Source: Flavobacterium commune
Lineage (GTDB): Bacteria; Bacteroidota; Bacteroidia; Flavobacteriales; Flavobacteriaceae
DNA: 64,000 nucleotides
Direction: 5' to 3'
Assembly (NCBI RefSeq): GCF_001857965.1
Contig: NZ_CP017774.1
Location: 372,001 to 436,000 of the forward strand
Shown here: piece after piece, positions 53,810-62,746 of the stretch
Layout of the letters: each line of letters starts with the position of its first letter
How positions within the stretch are numbered: the stretch's first letter is position 1
The notes under the pieces: generated by a model
The model's database searches: none
What the model saw: only the letters and a program-made list of their open reading frames with translations
What the model was told of the DNA's origin: nothing
Program-made: the position numbers and the translations under genes

Positions 53810-54601
53810 ATGTTTTTCCAAATTAAAGCGTATCTCAAATTCCTTTGGCATTCTAAAAACGAACATGCGGTGCACTCCCCTTTTGTTTTCAGTTTGATTA
53901 CCAAATGTTTTTATGATAAAAAACCAAAAGCCGATTATGCTATTTTAGACCAATATCGAAATACACTTTTAGCAAATAAAAACACGATTGAAGTAACCGA
54001 TTTTGGTGTTGGTTCTAAAGTTTTCGTATCCAATATCCGTCCCATTAATCAAATTGCAAAAACAGCAGGAATTTCCAGAAAACGTGCCGAATTATTATAT
54101 CGTATCACTAACTATTTCCAGCCGGAAAATATTCTGGAAATAGGCACATCATTAGGATTAGCCACTTCTGCCCTGGCTTTAGGATCCCGAAGCCTCGGGA
54201 CAAAAGCTGCCATCACAACATTAGAAGGTTGTCCAAATACAATGGCTATTGCAAAAAATCAATTGCAATCATTAAACACCTCTAATGTAAAATGTGTCAC
54301 AACTGAATTTAAAGATTACCTGCAAATTTGCAATCTGAAATCTATGATCTATGATCTAATTTACTTCGACGGCAATCACTCTAAAACAGCTACTTTAGAT
54401 TATTTCGAACTTTTATTACCCACAATTACTAACGATACGGTTTGGATTTTTGACGACATTCATTGGTCAGCCGAAATGGAAGAAGCCTGGGAAATCATTA
54501 AAAAACATCCAAAAGTTACGGTAACCATTGACACTTTTCAGTGGGGATTAGTATTCTTTAGAAGAGAACAACCTAAGGAACATTTTATTATTCGTGTATA
54601 A
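53810..54601 (+). CDS. Class I SAM-dependent methyltransferase
   Basis: The 263-residue cytosolic protein has motif I ILEIGTSLGLATSALAL (about 109-125), an acidic YFDGNHS (about 184) and VWIFDDIHWS (about 214), as in O-methyltransferase-like class I enzymes. The substrate is unknown. An oddity is that codons for SRSLGTK, right after the glycine-rich strand, come from a TCCCGA-AGCC-TCGGGA palindrome (54185-54200) that looks like an in-frame insertion of a dispersed repeat. It is 24 bases after the DUF1080 gene but is probably not part of that pathway. Confidence 0.85.
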   Translation: MFFQIKAYLKFLWHSKNEHAVHSPFVFSLITKCFYDKKPKADYAILDQYRNTLLANKNTIEVTDFGVGSKVFVSNIRPINQIAKTAGISRKRAELLYRITNYFQPENILEIGTSLGLATSALALGSRSLGTKAAITTLEGCPNTMAIAKNQLQSLNTSNVKCVTTEFKDYLQICNLKSMIYDLIYFDGNHSKTATLDYFELLLPTITNDTVWIFDDIHWSAEMEEAWEIIKKHPKVTVTIDTFQWGLVFFRREQPKEHFIIRV

Positions 54602-54603
54602 AA

Positions 54604-54632
54604 AAATGACAGCCATTACTGATTGTCATTTT
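54604..54632. terminator. Hairpin between convergent genes
   Basis: AAATGACA/TGTCATTT stem with T runs on both sides, serving both the methyltransferase and the lipoprotein gene. Confidence 0.65.
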
Positions 54633-54662
54633 CCTACTAGTAATTTCCTGTCATTATAGTAA

Positions 54663-55328
54663 TTACTCTTTGGCTTTAGCCATTTCTTCTGATTTAGCAC
54701 CTATTCGGTTAACCTTTAACATAGGGGCAAATTTTAATTTTATAGAAGCAATTTTAGCATTATCATCTGAAGATAATCCTTCTTTTTCAACCGTATTTTT
54801 TCTACTGTCTAATCCTTCGTACATCAACTTTACTTCATTATAATCTTCTCTTGAAAAATACTCTTTGTTATCCTTATATGATTGAAAAAAAGATTCATAT
54901 ACACCTAAAATATTATCCTTATTTACCCAGGTAAAACTCATATCTTCACCAATTTTTCCATCTCCAAACAAAGTGTTTCTCAATTTTTGTTTAGAATTTA
55001 CCACTGGATTAGCTGTTGCTTTCGCCGTTTCAATTTTTGCTTTTAAAGCTTCATATTTTGCTCTACTTGCATTAATATCTTCCATTTCTTTAGCGCTCTC
55101 TTTTAGATTTACTAAAGCAGTTTCAGCCTCACTTACTCTTAACTGATATACAGCATCAATGGATTCCCAATTTGCTTTAACATCTTCAGCAGAAACATCT
55201 TCCAGCGAATCTACATATACTACATATGTTTCAACAGTTTTTTTCGCCTTAACTTCTTTCTCGTCTTTACAAGATGTAAATCCTAAGGCAATCAACGCAA
55301 CTCCTAATAACAACATACTTCTTTTCAT
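54663..55328 (-). CDS. Lipoprotein of unknown function (helical)
   Basis: The 221-residue protein starts MKRSMLLLGVALIALGFTSCKDE, a clear lipoprotein signal with Cys at 20. The mature part is mostly helical and charged (ALVNLKESAKEMEDINASRAKYEALKAKIE suggests a short coiled coil), with a conserved-looking FGDGKIGEDMSFTWVNKDNIL segment. It is probably anchored in the outer membrane facing the periplasm. I do not recognise a functional family. It has its own promoter (55355-55385). Confidence 0.75.
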   Translation of the reverse strand: MKRSMLLLGVALIALGFTSCKDEKEVKAKKTVETYVVYVDSLEDVSAEDVKANWESIDAVYQLRVSEAETALVNLKESAKEMEDINASRAKYEALKAKIETAKATANPVVNSKQKLRNTLFGDGKIGEDMSFTWVNKDNILGVYESFFQSYKDNKEYFSREDYNEVKLMYEGLDSRKNTVEKEGLSSDDNAKIASIKLKFAPMLKVNRIGAKSEEMAKAKE

Positions 55329-55354
55329 AATTTTGTTTTCTTAAATTTATTTAA

Positions 55355-55385
55355 CAAATCTACATTGGATTGCATCATATTCAAT
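55355..55385 (-). promoter_or_regulatory. Promoter of the 54663 lipoprotein gene
   Basis: Minus-strand TTG-N20-TAGATTTG, 27 bases before the ATG. Confidence 0.6.
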
Positions 55386-55622
55386 AACAAACCAAAAATT
55401 ATACAACTAATTAAATAAATTATGATAATCCACTAAAAAAGAACCGAATTATACAAAATACAACCAAAAACAGACAACTATAATAAATTATATTTTAAGT
55501 ATAAAATGTAGCAAAAATTTTAAAAAACGGTAAATACTGATAATTCAAAAGTCTTTTGTACTTTTAAGCCAAAACTTAAATATCAGGCTGGATTCATCAC
55601 AGCAGATAAATCTTATATAAAA

Positions 55623-56309
55623 ATGTCAAAACCATTAATCAAAATAACTAATATTAAACGAAATTTTGTGTTGGGAAACGAAATTGTTTATGTTTTAAAA
55701 GGAATTAATTTAGAAATCAACAAAGGCGAATATGTAGCACTCATGGGACCCTCAGGTTCCGGAAAATCAACTTTGATGAACCTTTTAGGCTGTTTGGACA
55801 CTCCTACTTCGGGAACTTATATCTTAAACGGAAAAGATGTCAGCAAAATGAGAGATGACGAACTGGCCGAAATTCGCAATAAAGAAATAGGTTTTGTTTT
55901 CCAGACATTCAACTTATTGCCCCGAACCACTGCCTTAGACAATGTAGCATTACCTATGATTTATGCCGGATATCCAAAACCGGAACGTAATAAAAGAGCT
56001 GTTGAAGTTTTGCAACAAGTCAATCTGGCCGACAGAATGGATCATCAACCCAACCAACTTTCAGGAGGACAACGCCAGCGTGTAGCGGTGGCTCGTGCCT
56101 TGGTCAACAAACCATCTATCATCCTTGCCGATGAACCAACAGGAAATCTCGACTCTAAAACTTCTATCGAAATCATGAATCTTTTTAACGATATTCATGC
56201 CAATGGAAATACCGTAATCTTAGTCACACACGAAGAAGAAATTGCTGCCTATGCACACCGGGTTATTCGTTTGCGAGACGGCTTGATTGAGAGCGACACC
56301 TCTAAATAA
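55623..56309 (+). CDS. ABC transporter ATPase, MacB/LolD type
   Basis: The 228-residue stand-alone ATPase has Walker [11 protein letters not shown]-loop [18 protein letters not shown], signature [15 protein letters not shown], Walker [16 protein letters not shown] and H-loop [29 protein letters not shown] and DEPTGNLDS are typical of the MacB/LolD/FtsE group, which powers mechanotransmission or lipoprotein release. No permease is adjacent, so its partner lies elsewhere. Confidence 0.9.
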   Translation: MSKPLIKITNIKRNFVLGNEIVYVLKGINLEINKGEYVALMGPSGSGKSTLMNLLGCLDTPTSGTYILNGKDVSKMRDDELAEIRNKEIGFVFQTFNLLPRTTALDNVALPMIYAGYPKPERNKRAVEVLQQVNLADRMDHQPNQLSGGQRQRVAVARALVNKPSIILADEPTGNLDSKTSIEIMNLFNDIHANGNTVILVTHEEEIAAYAHRVIRLRDGLIESDTSK

Positions 56310-56311
56310 AT

Positions 56312-56382
56312 TTAGATTGCAGATTTTAGATTGCAGATTTGATGCTGTAATTCTAAAATCAGAAATCTAAAATCTAAAATTT
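56312..56382. repeat. AGATTT-word inverted repeat between two genes
   Basis: TTTAGATTGCAGA is repeated twice and faces AATCTAAAATCT downstream, giving a long imperfect hairpin (about 56314-56378). Related AGATTGAAGATT words follow the next gene. Confidence 0.5.
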
Positions 56383-56387
56383 TTAAA

Positions 56388-56957
56388 ATGAAAATATATA
56401 CTAAAACAGGAGACAAAGGAACAACCTCACTTTTTGGAGGAACCCGAGTTCCTAAAGATGATATCCGAATAGAAAGCTATGGAACGGTGGACGAATTGAA
56501 TTCTTATATCGGGTTAATTCGGGATCAGGACATCAATTCGCATTACAAAGAAACTCTGATTGAAATTCAGGATCGCCTGTTTACTGTGGGAGCTATTTTG
56601 GCAACACCGGAAGACAAAGCAGTTTTAAAAAACGGCAAAGCCCGATTGCAAAACTTAGGAATTATTGAAGCTGATATCGAATTATTAGAAAAAGAAATTG
56701 ATGCTATGGAAATGGAGTTGCCTCAAATGACGCATTTTGTTTTACCAGGCGGACATCCTACTGTGTCACATTGTCATATTGCACGCTGTATTTGTCGCCG
56801 TGCCGAACGATTGACAGTACATTTAAGTCATAACGAAACTGTTCCTGAAATAGTAATCAGCTATTTAAACCGACTTTCTGACTACCTTTTTGTCTTGGCA
56901 CGAAAGTTGACCCTTGATTTGAACGCTGAGGAAGTAAAATGGATACCGAGGAAATAA
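56388..56957 (+). CDS. Cob(I)alamin adenosyltransferase, PduO type
   Basis: The 189-residue enzyme transfers adenosyl from ATP to cobalamin to make coenzyme B12. The PduO/ATR motifs are present: TKTGDKGTTSLFGGTRVPKDD (ATP loop), YGTVDELNSYIGL, FVLPGGHPTVSHCHIARCICRRAERL (Arg/Glu active site) and YLNRLSDYLFVLAR. It forms a trimer in the cytosol. Its presence implies salvage or use of B12; no other cobalamin gene is in the window. Confidence 0.94.
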   Translation: MKIYTKTGDKGTTSLFGGTRVPKDDIRIESYGTVDELNSYIGLIRDQDINSHYKETLIEIQDRLFTVGAILATPEDKAVLKNGKARLQNLGIIEADIELLEKEIDAMEMELPQMTHFVLPGGHPTVSHCHIARCICRRAERLTVHLSHNETVPEIVISYLNRLSDYLFVLARKLTLDLNAEEVKWIPRK

Positions 56958-56972
56958 ATTTCAGATTGAAGA

Positions 56973-57024
56973 TTAACGATTTTTGATTTCAGATGTATTC
57001 GCTTTTTACATCAAAAATCGTTAA
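56973..57024. repeat. 15-bp perfect inverted repeat
   Basis: TTAACGATTTTTGAT (56973-56987) and ATCAAAAATCGTTAA (57010-57024) are separated by 22 bases. There is no T run, so it is not an ordinary terminator. Confidence 0.65.
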
Positions 57025-57091
57025 TATAAATTCAAAAATCAGCAATCAATAAAACGTTCTTAACTTTAACATAAAATAAATGGTTTTTTAC

Positions 57092-57121
57092 TTGTCTTTT
57101 TCAGTAAAAAATTTATTTTTG
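57092..57121 (+). promoter_or_regulatory. Promoter of the DUF2795 gene
   Basis: TTG-N19-TATTTTTG, an exact consensus match, 22 bases before the ATG at 57144. Confidence 0.8.
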
Positions 57122-57143
57122 CACAAAACTAAATCGACAAAAG

Positions 57144-57365
57144 ATGTATTGGACATTAGAATTAGCATCCTATCTTAGTGATGCACCGTGGCCTGCTAAC
57201 AAAGACGAACTTATTGATTACGCTATACGTGCAGGAGCTCCATTAGAAGTAGTAGAGAACCTACAATCTATTGAAGATGAAGGCGAGATATATGAGTCAA
57301 TGGAAGAAATTTGGCCGGATTACCCTACTGACGAAGATTATCTTTGGAATGAGGATGAATATTAA
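57144..57365 (+). CDS. DUF2795 protein
   Basis: The 73-residue acidic protein starts MYWTLELASYLSDAPWPANKDELIDYAIRAGAPLEVVENLQSI, which is the DUF2795 pattern (a small helical domain), followed by an acidic, aromatic-rich tail (EEIWPDYPTDEDYLWNEDEY). The function is unknown. The short strong-promoter, strong-terminator unit suggests steady high expression. Confidence 0.88.
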   Translation: MYWTLELASYLSDAPWPANKDELIDYAIRAGAPLEVVENLQSIEDEGEIYESMEEIWPDYPTDEDYLWNEDEY

Positions 57366-57375
57366 AAAAACTAAG

Positions 57376-57402
57376 AAAAAGTCTCAAAAGAGGCTTTTTT
57401 TT
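57376..57402 (+). terminator. Terminator of the DUF2795 gene
   Basis: AAAAAGTCTC-AAAA-GAGGCTTTTT with a T run. Confidence 0.85.
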
Positions 57403-57446
57403 TGGTTCAACATAGAGATATAATTAATTAGAAATACAAACCTATT

Positions 57447-60400
57447 ATGAGTTTCATAAACAGCATTATTAAAGCTTTTGTCGGAGACAAATCGGAGAAG
57501 GATGTTAAAGCTTTACAACCCTATATTAATAAAATAAAAACTTTTGAAAGCAGCCTGACTGCTTTGTCTAATGACGAACTTAGAGGAAGAACTATCTATT
57601 TTAAAGATGCCATCAAACAAGCCCGTGCTGCTGCTGACAACAAAATAGAAGCTTTAAAAGCTGAGGTAGAAAGCATTGAGGATATTGATAAAAGAGAAGA
57701 TATTTATGTAGAGATTGATAATCTTGAAAAAGAGGCTTATACTATTTCTGAAAAAACCTTAATGGATATTCTTCCGGAAGCTTTTGCTGTGGTAAAAGAA
57801 ACTGCCAGACGTTTCAAAGAAAACGAAGAAATCACGGTTACTGCTACTGCAAAAGACCGCGAATTTTCAGCTACAAAAACCTATGTTTCCATTGAAGGGG
57901 ACAAGGCTATTTGGTTAAACAAATGGAACGCTGCCGGTAAAGAAATTACCTGGGATATGATTCACTATGATGTGCAATTAATAGGTGGTATGGTTTTACA
58001 CCAAGGTAAAATTGCCGAAATGCAAACAGGTGAAGGTAAAACTTTAGTAGCTACATTACCGTTGTACTTAAACGCATTGACCGGAAACGGAGTTCACTTA
58101 GTAACGGTGAATGACTATTTGGCTAAACGTGATAGCACCTGGAAAGCACCTTTATTTGAATTCCACGGTTTGACTGTTGACTGTATTGACAATCACCAAC
58201 CGAACTCAGAAGGCAGAAAAAAAGCATACGATGCTGATATTACTTATGGTACCAATAACGAATTTGGTTTCGATTACCTTAGAGACAACATGGCACATTC
58301 GCCATCTGATTTGGTACAAAGAAAACACAACTACGCTATTGTCGATGAGGTAGATTCTGTATTGATTGATGATGCCCGTACACCATTGATTATTTCTGGT
58401 CCGGTTCCACAAGGAGACCGTCACGAGTTCAACGAATTAAAACCAAAAATCGAAACCCTTGTTGGATTGCAACGTCAATTAGCAACAGGTTTCTTAACTG
58501 AGGCTAAAAAACTAATCAAAGAAGGAAACACTAAAGATGGTGGTTTCATGCTTTTAAGAGCTTACAGAAGCTTACCTAAAAACAAAGCTTTGATTAAGTT
58601 TTTAAGTGAAGAAGGAATCAAACAATTACTTCAAAAAACCGAAAACCAATACATGCAGGACAACAACCGCGAAATGCCAAAGGTTGACGAAGCATTGTAC
58701 TTTGTTATCGAAGAAAAAAACAATCAGGTAGAATTGACTGATAACGGAATAAAATTCCTTTCAGGAGATACTGATGCTGACTTTTTCGTTTTACCGGACA
58801 TTGGAACTGAAATTGCCAATATCGAAAAGAAAAAATTAGACAAAGACGCTGAAGCCGAAGAAAAAGAAAGATTATTCCAGGACTTTGGTATCAAAAGCGA
58901 GCGTATCCATACTTTAACGCAGCTTTTAAAAGCCTATACTTTATTCGAAAAAGATGTAGAATACGTAATCATGGACAACAAAATTTTGATTGTCGATGAG
59001 CAAACAGGACGTATCATGGACGGTCGTCGTTATTCTGACGGATTACACCAGGCTATTGAGGCTAAAGAGAACGTAAAAATCGAGGCTGCTACCCAAACTT
59101 TTGCAACGGTAACTTTGCAAAACTACTTCAGAATGTACAACAAACTGGGCGGTATGACCGGTACTGCTGTTACTGAAGCAGGCGAATTGTGGCAAATCTA
59201 CAAATTGGACGTGGTTGAAATTCCAACAAACCGTCCAATTGCAAGAAAAGACAAAGAAGATTTTATCTATAAAACAACTCGTGAAAAATTCAATGCCGTT
59301 ATCGAAGATGTAACCGAATTATCTAAAGCAGGTCGTCCGGTTCTTATCGGTACAACTTCTGTTGAAATCTCTGAATTATTAAGCCGTATGTTGAAAATGC
59401 GTGGTGTAACTCACAACGTATTGAATGCTAAAATGCACAAGCAGGAAGCTCAAATTGTTGAAGAAGCAGGAAAAGCCGGTGTGGTAACGATTGCTACTAA
59501 CATGGCGGGTCGTGGTACCGATATTAAATTATCTCCAGAGGTAAAAGCTGCCGGTGGATTAGCCATTGTAGGTACTGAGCGTCATGATTCACGTCGTGTG
59601 GATCGTCAGTTACGTGGTCGTGCCGGGCGTCAGGGAGATCCGGGAAGTTCTCAATTTTATGTTTCTTTGGAAGATAACCTTATGCGTTTATTTGGTTCTG
59701 AAAGAGTAGCCAAAGTAATGGACAGAATGGGATTGGAAGAAGGTGAAGTAATCCAACATTCGATGATGACTAAATCTATCGAGCGTGCTCAGAAAAAAGT
59801 AGAAGAAAACAACTTTGGGGTTCGTAAACGTTTATTAGAATACGATGACGTAATGAATGCACAACGTGAAGTAGTTTACAAACGTCGTCGTCATGCTTTG
59901 TTTGGTGAGCGTTTGAAACTGGATATCGCTAATATGTTGTATGATACCTGCGAATTATTTGTTCAAAATACCAAAGCTGCTAATGATTACAAAACTTTCG
60001 AATTTGATCTAATCCGTTATTTCTCTATCACCTCTCCGGTAACTGAGGCTGAATTCCAGAAATTAAACGAAATCGAGTTAACCGGAAAAGTTTACAAAGA
60101 AGCTTTAAAATACTATACTGAAAAATGTGAGCGCAGCGCCAGAGAAGCTTTCCCTATCGTGAAAAACATTTTCGAAGATCCAAACAATCAGTTTGAGCGC
60201 ATTATCGTTCCGTTTACTGACGGTGTAAAAACCCTAAGCGTGGTAACTGATTTGAAAAAAGCTTACGAAACAGAAGGAAGACAATTAGTAGCCGATTTCG
60301 AGAAAAACATTACACTATCTATTGTGGATGAAGCCTGGAAAAAACACTTGCGCAAAATGGACGAATTGAAACAATCGGTTCAATTAGCTGTTCACGAACA

Positions 60401-60794
60401 AAAAGATCCATTGCTTATCTATAAATTCGAAGCTTTCAATTTATTCAACAGCATGTTGAACGGAATCAACAAAGAGGTAATTTCATTCTTGTTCAAAGGA
60501 GATTTACCACAGCAATCGGCTCCGGAAATTGAAGAAGCCAGAGAAGTAGTTCGTCCAAAAGAAAAATTACAATTGACTAAAGACGAAATTCCAAATAGCG
60601 AAAGCGCTAACCGTGAAGCTGGCGAAACACAACAACGTCAGGTAACGGAAACTATCGTAAGAGAAATGCCAAAAATCAATCGCAACGATACCGTAACTTT
60701 ACAACAAATAGCTACCGGAAAAACGGAATCTATGAAATACAAAAAAGCAGAAGCTTTATTAGCAACTGGAGAATGGGTTATTGTTAACGAATAG
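57447..60794 (+). CDS. secA: Protein translocase ATPase SecA (long form)
   Basis: The 1,115-residue motor pushes preproteins through SecYEG. Motifs are [14 protein letters not shown] (Walker A, about 193), [20 protein letters not shown] (DEAD-like box), [19 protein letters not shown] and [23 protein letters not shown]. It is about 200 residues longer than E. coli SecA; part of the extra length is a charged helical insertion after the DEAD box (about 330-430), as in other Bacteroidota. The C-terminal zinc-binding SecB motif (CxCx8C[HC]) is absent: the protein ends [14 protein letters not shown] terminator follows. Confidence 0.96.
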   Translation: MSFINSIIKAFVGDKSEKDVKALQPYINKIKTFESSLTALSNDELRGRTIYFKDAIKQARAAADNKIEALKAEVESIEDIDKREDIYVEIDNLEKEAYTISEKTLMDILPEAFAVVKETARRFKENEEITVTATAKDREFSATKTYVSIEGDKAIWLNKWNAAGKEITWDMIHYDVQLIGGMVLHQGKIAEMQTGEGKTLVATLPLYLNALTGNGVHLVTVNDYLAKRDSTWKAPLFEFHGLTVDCIDNHQPNSEGRKKAYDADITYGTNNEFGFDYLRDNMAHSPSDLVQRKHNYAIVDEVDSVLIDDARTPLIISGPVPQGDRHEFNELKPKIETLVGLQRQLATGFLTEAKKLIKEGNTKDGGFMLLRAYRSLPKNKALIKFLSEEGIKQLLQKTENQYMQDNNREMPKVDEALYFVIEEKNNQVELTDNGIKFLSGDTDADFFVLPDIGTEIANIEKKKLDKDAEAEEKERLFQDFGIKSERIHTLTQLLKAYTLFEKDVEYVIMDNKILIVDEQTGRIMDGRRYSDGLHQAIEAKENVKIEAATQTFATVTLQNYFRMYNKLGGMTGTAVTEAGELWQIYKLDVVEIPTNRPIARKDKEDFIYKTTREKFNAVIEDVTELSKAGRPVLIGTTSVEISELLSRMLKMRGVTHNVLNAKMHKQEAQIVEEAGKAGVVTIATNMAGRGTDIKLSPEVKAAGGLAIVGTERHDSRRVDRQLRGRAGRQGDPGSSQFYVSLEDNLMRLFGSERVAKVMDRMGLEEGEVIQHSMMTKSIERAQKKVEENNFGVRKRLLEYDDVMNAQREVVYKRRRHALFGERLKLDIANMLYDTCELFVQNTKAANDYKTFEFDLIRYFSITSPVTEAEFQKLNEIELTGKVYKEALKYYTEKCERSAREAFPIVKNIFEDPNNQFERIIVPFTDGVKTLSVVTDLKKAYETEGRQLVADFEKNITLSIVDEAWKKHLRKMDELKQSVQLAVHEQKDPLLIYKFEAFNLFNSMLNGINKEVISFLFKGDLPQQSAPEIEEAREVVRPKEKLQLTKDEIPNSESANREAGETQQRQVTETIVREMPKINRNDTVTLQQIATGKTESMKYKKAEALLATGEWVIVNE

Positions 60795-60830
60795 TTTTCA
60801 GAAAGCTGACAGCTGACAGCATAAATAAAG

Positions 60831-60860
60831 AAAATCCTCGATGAAAGTCGGGGATTTTTT
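60831..60860 (+). terminator. Terminator of secA
   Basis: AAAATCCTCGA/TCGGGGATTTT stem (one G-T pair) with a T run. Confidence 0.85.
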
Positions 60861-60892
60861 TGTTTTAGGAGCAGTACTTTTTAGGTTTTCTA

Positions 60893-60972
60893 TGAGCATC
60901 CCTCCCGCTATCGCCTTTATCTCTTGGTCCCGAAAGGTCGAGACTCGAGGATATCGGCTCTATCGGGGCTAG
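60893..60972 (-). ncRNA. Structured intergenic element of the multi-copy flavobacterial type (Flavo-1-like?)
   Basis: On the minus strand TAGCCCCGATAGAGCCGATATCC leads into a hairpin GTCTCG/CGGGAC and ends GGCGATAGCGGGAGGGATGC. I recall that elements with CCCCGAT at one end and GATAGCGGG at the other recur in flavobacterial genomes. Whether this is the Rfam Flavo-1 motif is not certain. It sits between the secA terminator and the CPBP gene, with no ORF. Confidence 0.45.
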
Positions 60973-61039
60973 GTTAGAATTTATTCTATTTATAAGATAA
61001 TTTGTATATATTTGAAATTCATTCTAAAGTAAATACATA

Positions 61040-61660
61040 ATGAAAACTTCACAAAGAAGAAAAACTGCACTTATATTGATATCAATGTCGATTCCCATGT
61101 TCATTCCGTTATTAATGCAGATGCTTGGATATCGATTGGTAATATTCAATAATATTGGATTAGACGAAAATAATTTAGCGCCTTGGTATGCATGGATTAC
61201 TGCTTTAGTAGTGACTTTATTATATGTTTTATATACTTTTAAAAAGATACCTTTTGTTTATGAAATGCAAAAGGAAGTTTCTTTATTTAAATTAATAGGA
61301 CTACTATCAGTAATAGGAGGTTTGATTGAGGAATTGGTATTTAGACAGTGGTTGATGGATGTATTAGATTCTAAAGGATATGGCATAATTATTCAAATAC
61401 TAATTTCAGGTATTCTGTTTGCATTAATACATATCGCTTGGGTAATTTTTAGCAGAGATAAGAAATTTTTATTTGGAGCTTTTATTTCAACTTTTCTTCT
61501 CGGAACATTATTAGCAATTGTATATTTGATTGGTAATAGAAATGTTGGTCCTTGTATAATTTCTCATGCTTTGATAAATATAATAATTGAACCTTGGTTA
61601 TTATTGGCAGCTATTTCGAAAGATTGGAAAACAAAAAGAGCCTCAATTGCCCAGTTATAA
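61040..61660 (+). CDS. CPBP family intramembrane metalloprotease (CAAX protease-like)
   Basis: The 206-residue membrane protein has about six hydrophobic helices. The active-site set is complete: E97-E98-x3-R102 in GGLIEELVFRQW, H131 in FALIHIAW and H176 in IISHALIN. Relatives cleave prenylated proteins or act in bacteriocin self-immunity and signalling. The role here is unknown. Its last codons (ASIAQL) and stop align with the leading edge of the REP-like repeat that follows (AGCCTC...ACAAACG). Confidence 0.88.
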   Translation: MKTSQRRKTALILISMSIPMFIPLLMQMLGYRLVIFNNIGLDENNLAPWYAWITALVVTLLYVLYTFKKIPFVYEMQKEVSLFKLIGLLSVIGGLIEELVFRQWLMDVLDSKGYGIIIQILISGILFALIHIAWVIFSRDKKFLFGAFISTFLLGTLLAIVYLIGNRNVGPCIISHALINIIIEPWLLLAAISKDWKTKRASIAQL

Positions 61661-61671
61661 ACAAACGATTA

Positions 61672-61712
61672 CCGCAGAATTTCATTCTGTGCCCGCAACA
61701 ATGAGCAAAACA
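61672..61712 (+). repeat. REP-like palindrome, copy 2
   Basis: Stem CAGAAT/ATTCTG (61675-61680 with 61684-61689), then tail GTGCCCGCAACAATGAGCAAA. Confidence 0.7.
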
Positions 61713-61733
61713 CTTTGTAGAGTTACTGGATGA

Positions 61734-61800
61734 GATTGCTTCGTTCCTCGCAATGACATAGTACGCAATTTAAGTCATTGCGAGCGATAGCGAAGCAATC
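61734..61800. repeat. Long inverted repeat, copy A (MITE-like)
   Basis: GATTGCTTCG-TTC-CTCGCAATGAC faces GTCATTGCGAG-CGATAG-CGAAGCAATC, two 21-bp paired arms with an internal bulge and a 16-base spacer. A near-identical copy lies 858 bases on (62592-62658), and a half copy is at about 1498-1525. Confidence 0.8.
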
Positions 61801-61888
61801 ACACTTAGCTAAGACAATAAATAAACTGAAACTTTTAAAAGAAACCCATAAATTAAAACAGCATACCATCATACTCAAACATAAGCTT

Positions 61889-62050
61889 ATGAAAAAACTA
61901 ATTTTACTATTTGGAATATTAATCGGAATGAATAGTATTTCCTGTTCAAAAGATGATGACAAAATTCCTTGTTCTCAATTAAATATTCACAGTCATGAAG
62001 ATCTTACTTGTGAAGAAGTTGCTAAACAATATGATTGTAGTTGTAAATAA
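61889..62050 (+). CDS. Small cysteine-rich lipoprotein, copy A
   Basis: The 53-residue product has a hydrophobic signal (3-14) and the lipid-attachment Cys19 in SISCSKDDD. The acidic residues right after the Cys resemble the lipoprotein export signal that sends Flavobacteriia lipoproteins to the cell surface. The mature part of about 34 residues holds four more Cys (28, 41, 50, 52), probably two disulfides. The function is unknown. Start ATG 61889 is fixed by the signal peptide; an open frame upstream is repeat sequence. A nearly identical copy is at 62747. Confidence 0.75.
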   Translation: MKKLILLFGILIGMNSISCSKDDDKIPCSQLNIHSHEDLTCEEVAKQYDCSCK

Positions 62051-62080
62051 TCCCGCTCGCCCGGATATGTACAAACGTTA

Positions 62081-62121
62081 GCGCAGAATTACATTCTGTG
62101 CCCACAACAATAAGCAAATAA
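62081..62121 (+). repeat. REP-like palindrome, copy 3
   Basis: GCG-CAGAAT-TAC-ATTCTG-TGC, then CCACAACAATAAGCAAATAA. It is preceded by CGGATATGTACAAACGTTA, a lead also found before copy 5. Confidence 0.75.
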
Positions 62122-62129
62122 CCCAGCTA

Positions 62130-62160
62130 GCGCAAGCGTCATGCTTGTGCCCGCAACAAT
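62130..62160 (+). repeat. REP-like palindrome, copy 4 (different stem)
   Basis: GCGCAAGC-GTCAT-GCTTGTGC, then CCGCAACAATA. The stem bases differ from copy 3 on both sides yet remain paired. It lies just 14 bases before the DUF805 start. Confidence 0.75.
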
Positions 62161-62173
62161 AAAAAAAGTTAGT

Positions 62174-62536
62174 ATGATAAACCATTTGAAAAACATATTG
62201 TTTTTCTATTCTTCTTTTTCTGGAAAATCTGGAAGAATTGAGTTTGGAATCTATTTCCTGATTTACAGCATTTTACAAATAATTATGATTGATTTATATT
62301 CCAGAATAAATTTAGATAATGAAGAAATACTAAATTTATTTTATGTCGATTTAATCTTATTGCTACAATTTATCCCAATGCAAGCTGTAGCTACAAGAAG
62401 ATTAAGAGATCTAAATATAAATACAACCTTAATTATTATAAATTTCATTCCAATTATAAGTCTTATTTTTAAAATCTATTTAGCTGTTGCAAAACCTAAA
62501 CCTAGCCTCGACCACTCGGATTTATACAAACGTTAG
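62174..62536 (+). CDS. DUF805 membrane protein
   Basis: The 120-residue protein matches DUF805: an amphipathic start with FSSFSGKSGRIEFGIYFLIYSILQ (the family RxxFW-like motif), three to four membrane helices, and QAVATRRLRDLNINTTLIIINFIPII. The function is unknown. I start at 62174, since upstream in-frame codons are repeat sequence. Its C-terminal codons (HSDLYKR) and TAG come from the lead of REP copy 5. It sits between the two copies of the small lipoprotein gene. Confidence 0.8.
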   Translation: MINHLKNILFFYSSFSGKSGRIEFGIYFLIYSILQIIMIDLYSRINLDNEEILNLFYVDLILLLQFIPMQAVATRRLRDLNINTTLIIINFIPIISLIFKIYLAVAKPKPSLDHSDLYKR

Positions 62537-62568
62537 CAGCATTGTATTCTGTGCCCACAACGATAAAC
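62533..62568 (+). repeat. REP-like palindrome, copy 5 (decayed)
   Basis: GCAGCATTGTATTCTGTGCCCACAA: the stem has mismatches but the tail CCCACAACGATAAAC is kept. Confidence 0.6.
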
Positions 62569-62591
62569 AACTTTGTAGAATTACTGGATGA

Positions 62592-62658
62592 GATTGCTTC
62601 GTTCCTCGCAATGACATAGTACGCGGTTTAAGTCATTACGAGCGATAGCGAAGAAATC
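62592..62658. repeat. Long inverted repeat, copy B
   Basis: Same as 61734-61800 with a few changes (for example ATTACGAG for ATTGCGAG). Offset is exactly 858 bases. Confidence 0.8.
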
Positions 62659-62746
62659 ACACTTAGCTAATACAATAAATAAACTGAAAATTGTAAAAGA
62701 AACCCATAAATTAAAACAGCATACCATTATACTCAAACATAAACTT

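Noticed and set aside
61723..61962. 79-codon minus-strand frame, also at 62581-62820
   Set aside because: Both are mirror frames across the duplicated repeat and lipoprotein gene. Their similarity only reflects the DNA duplication.
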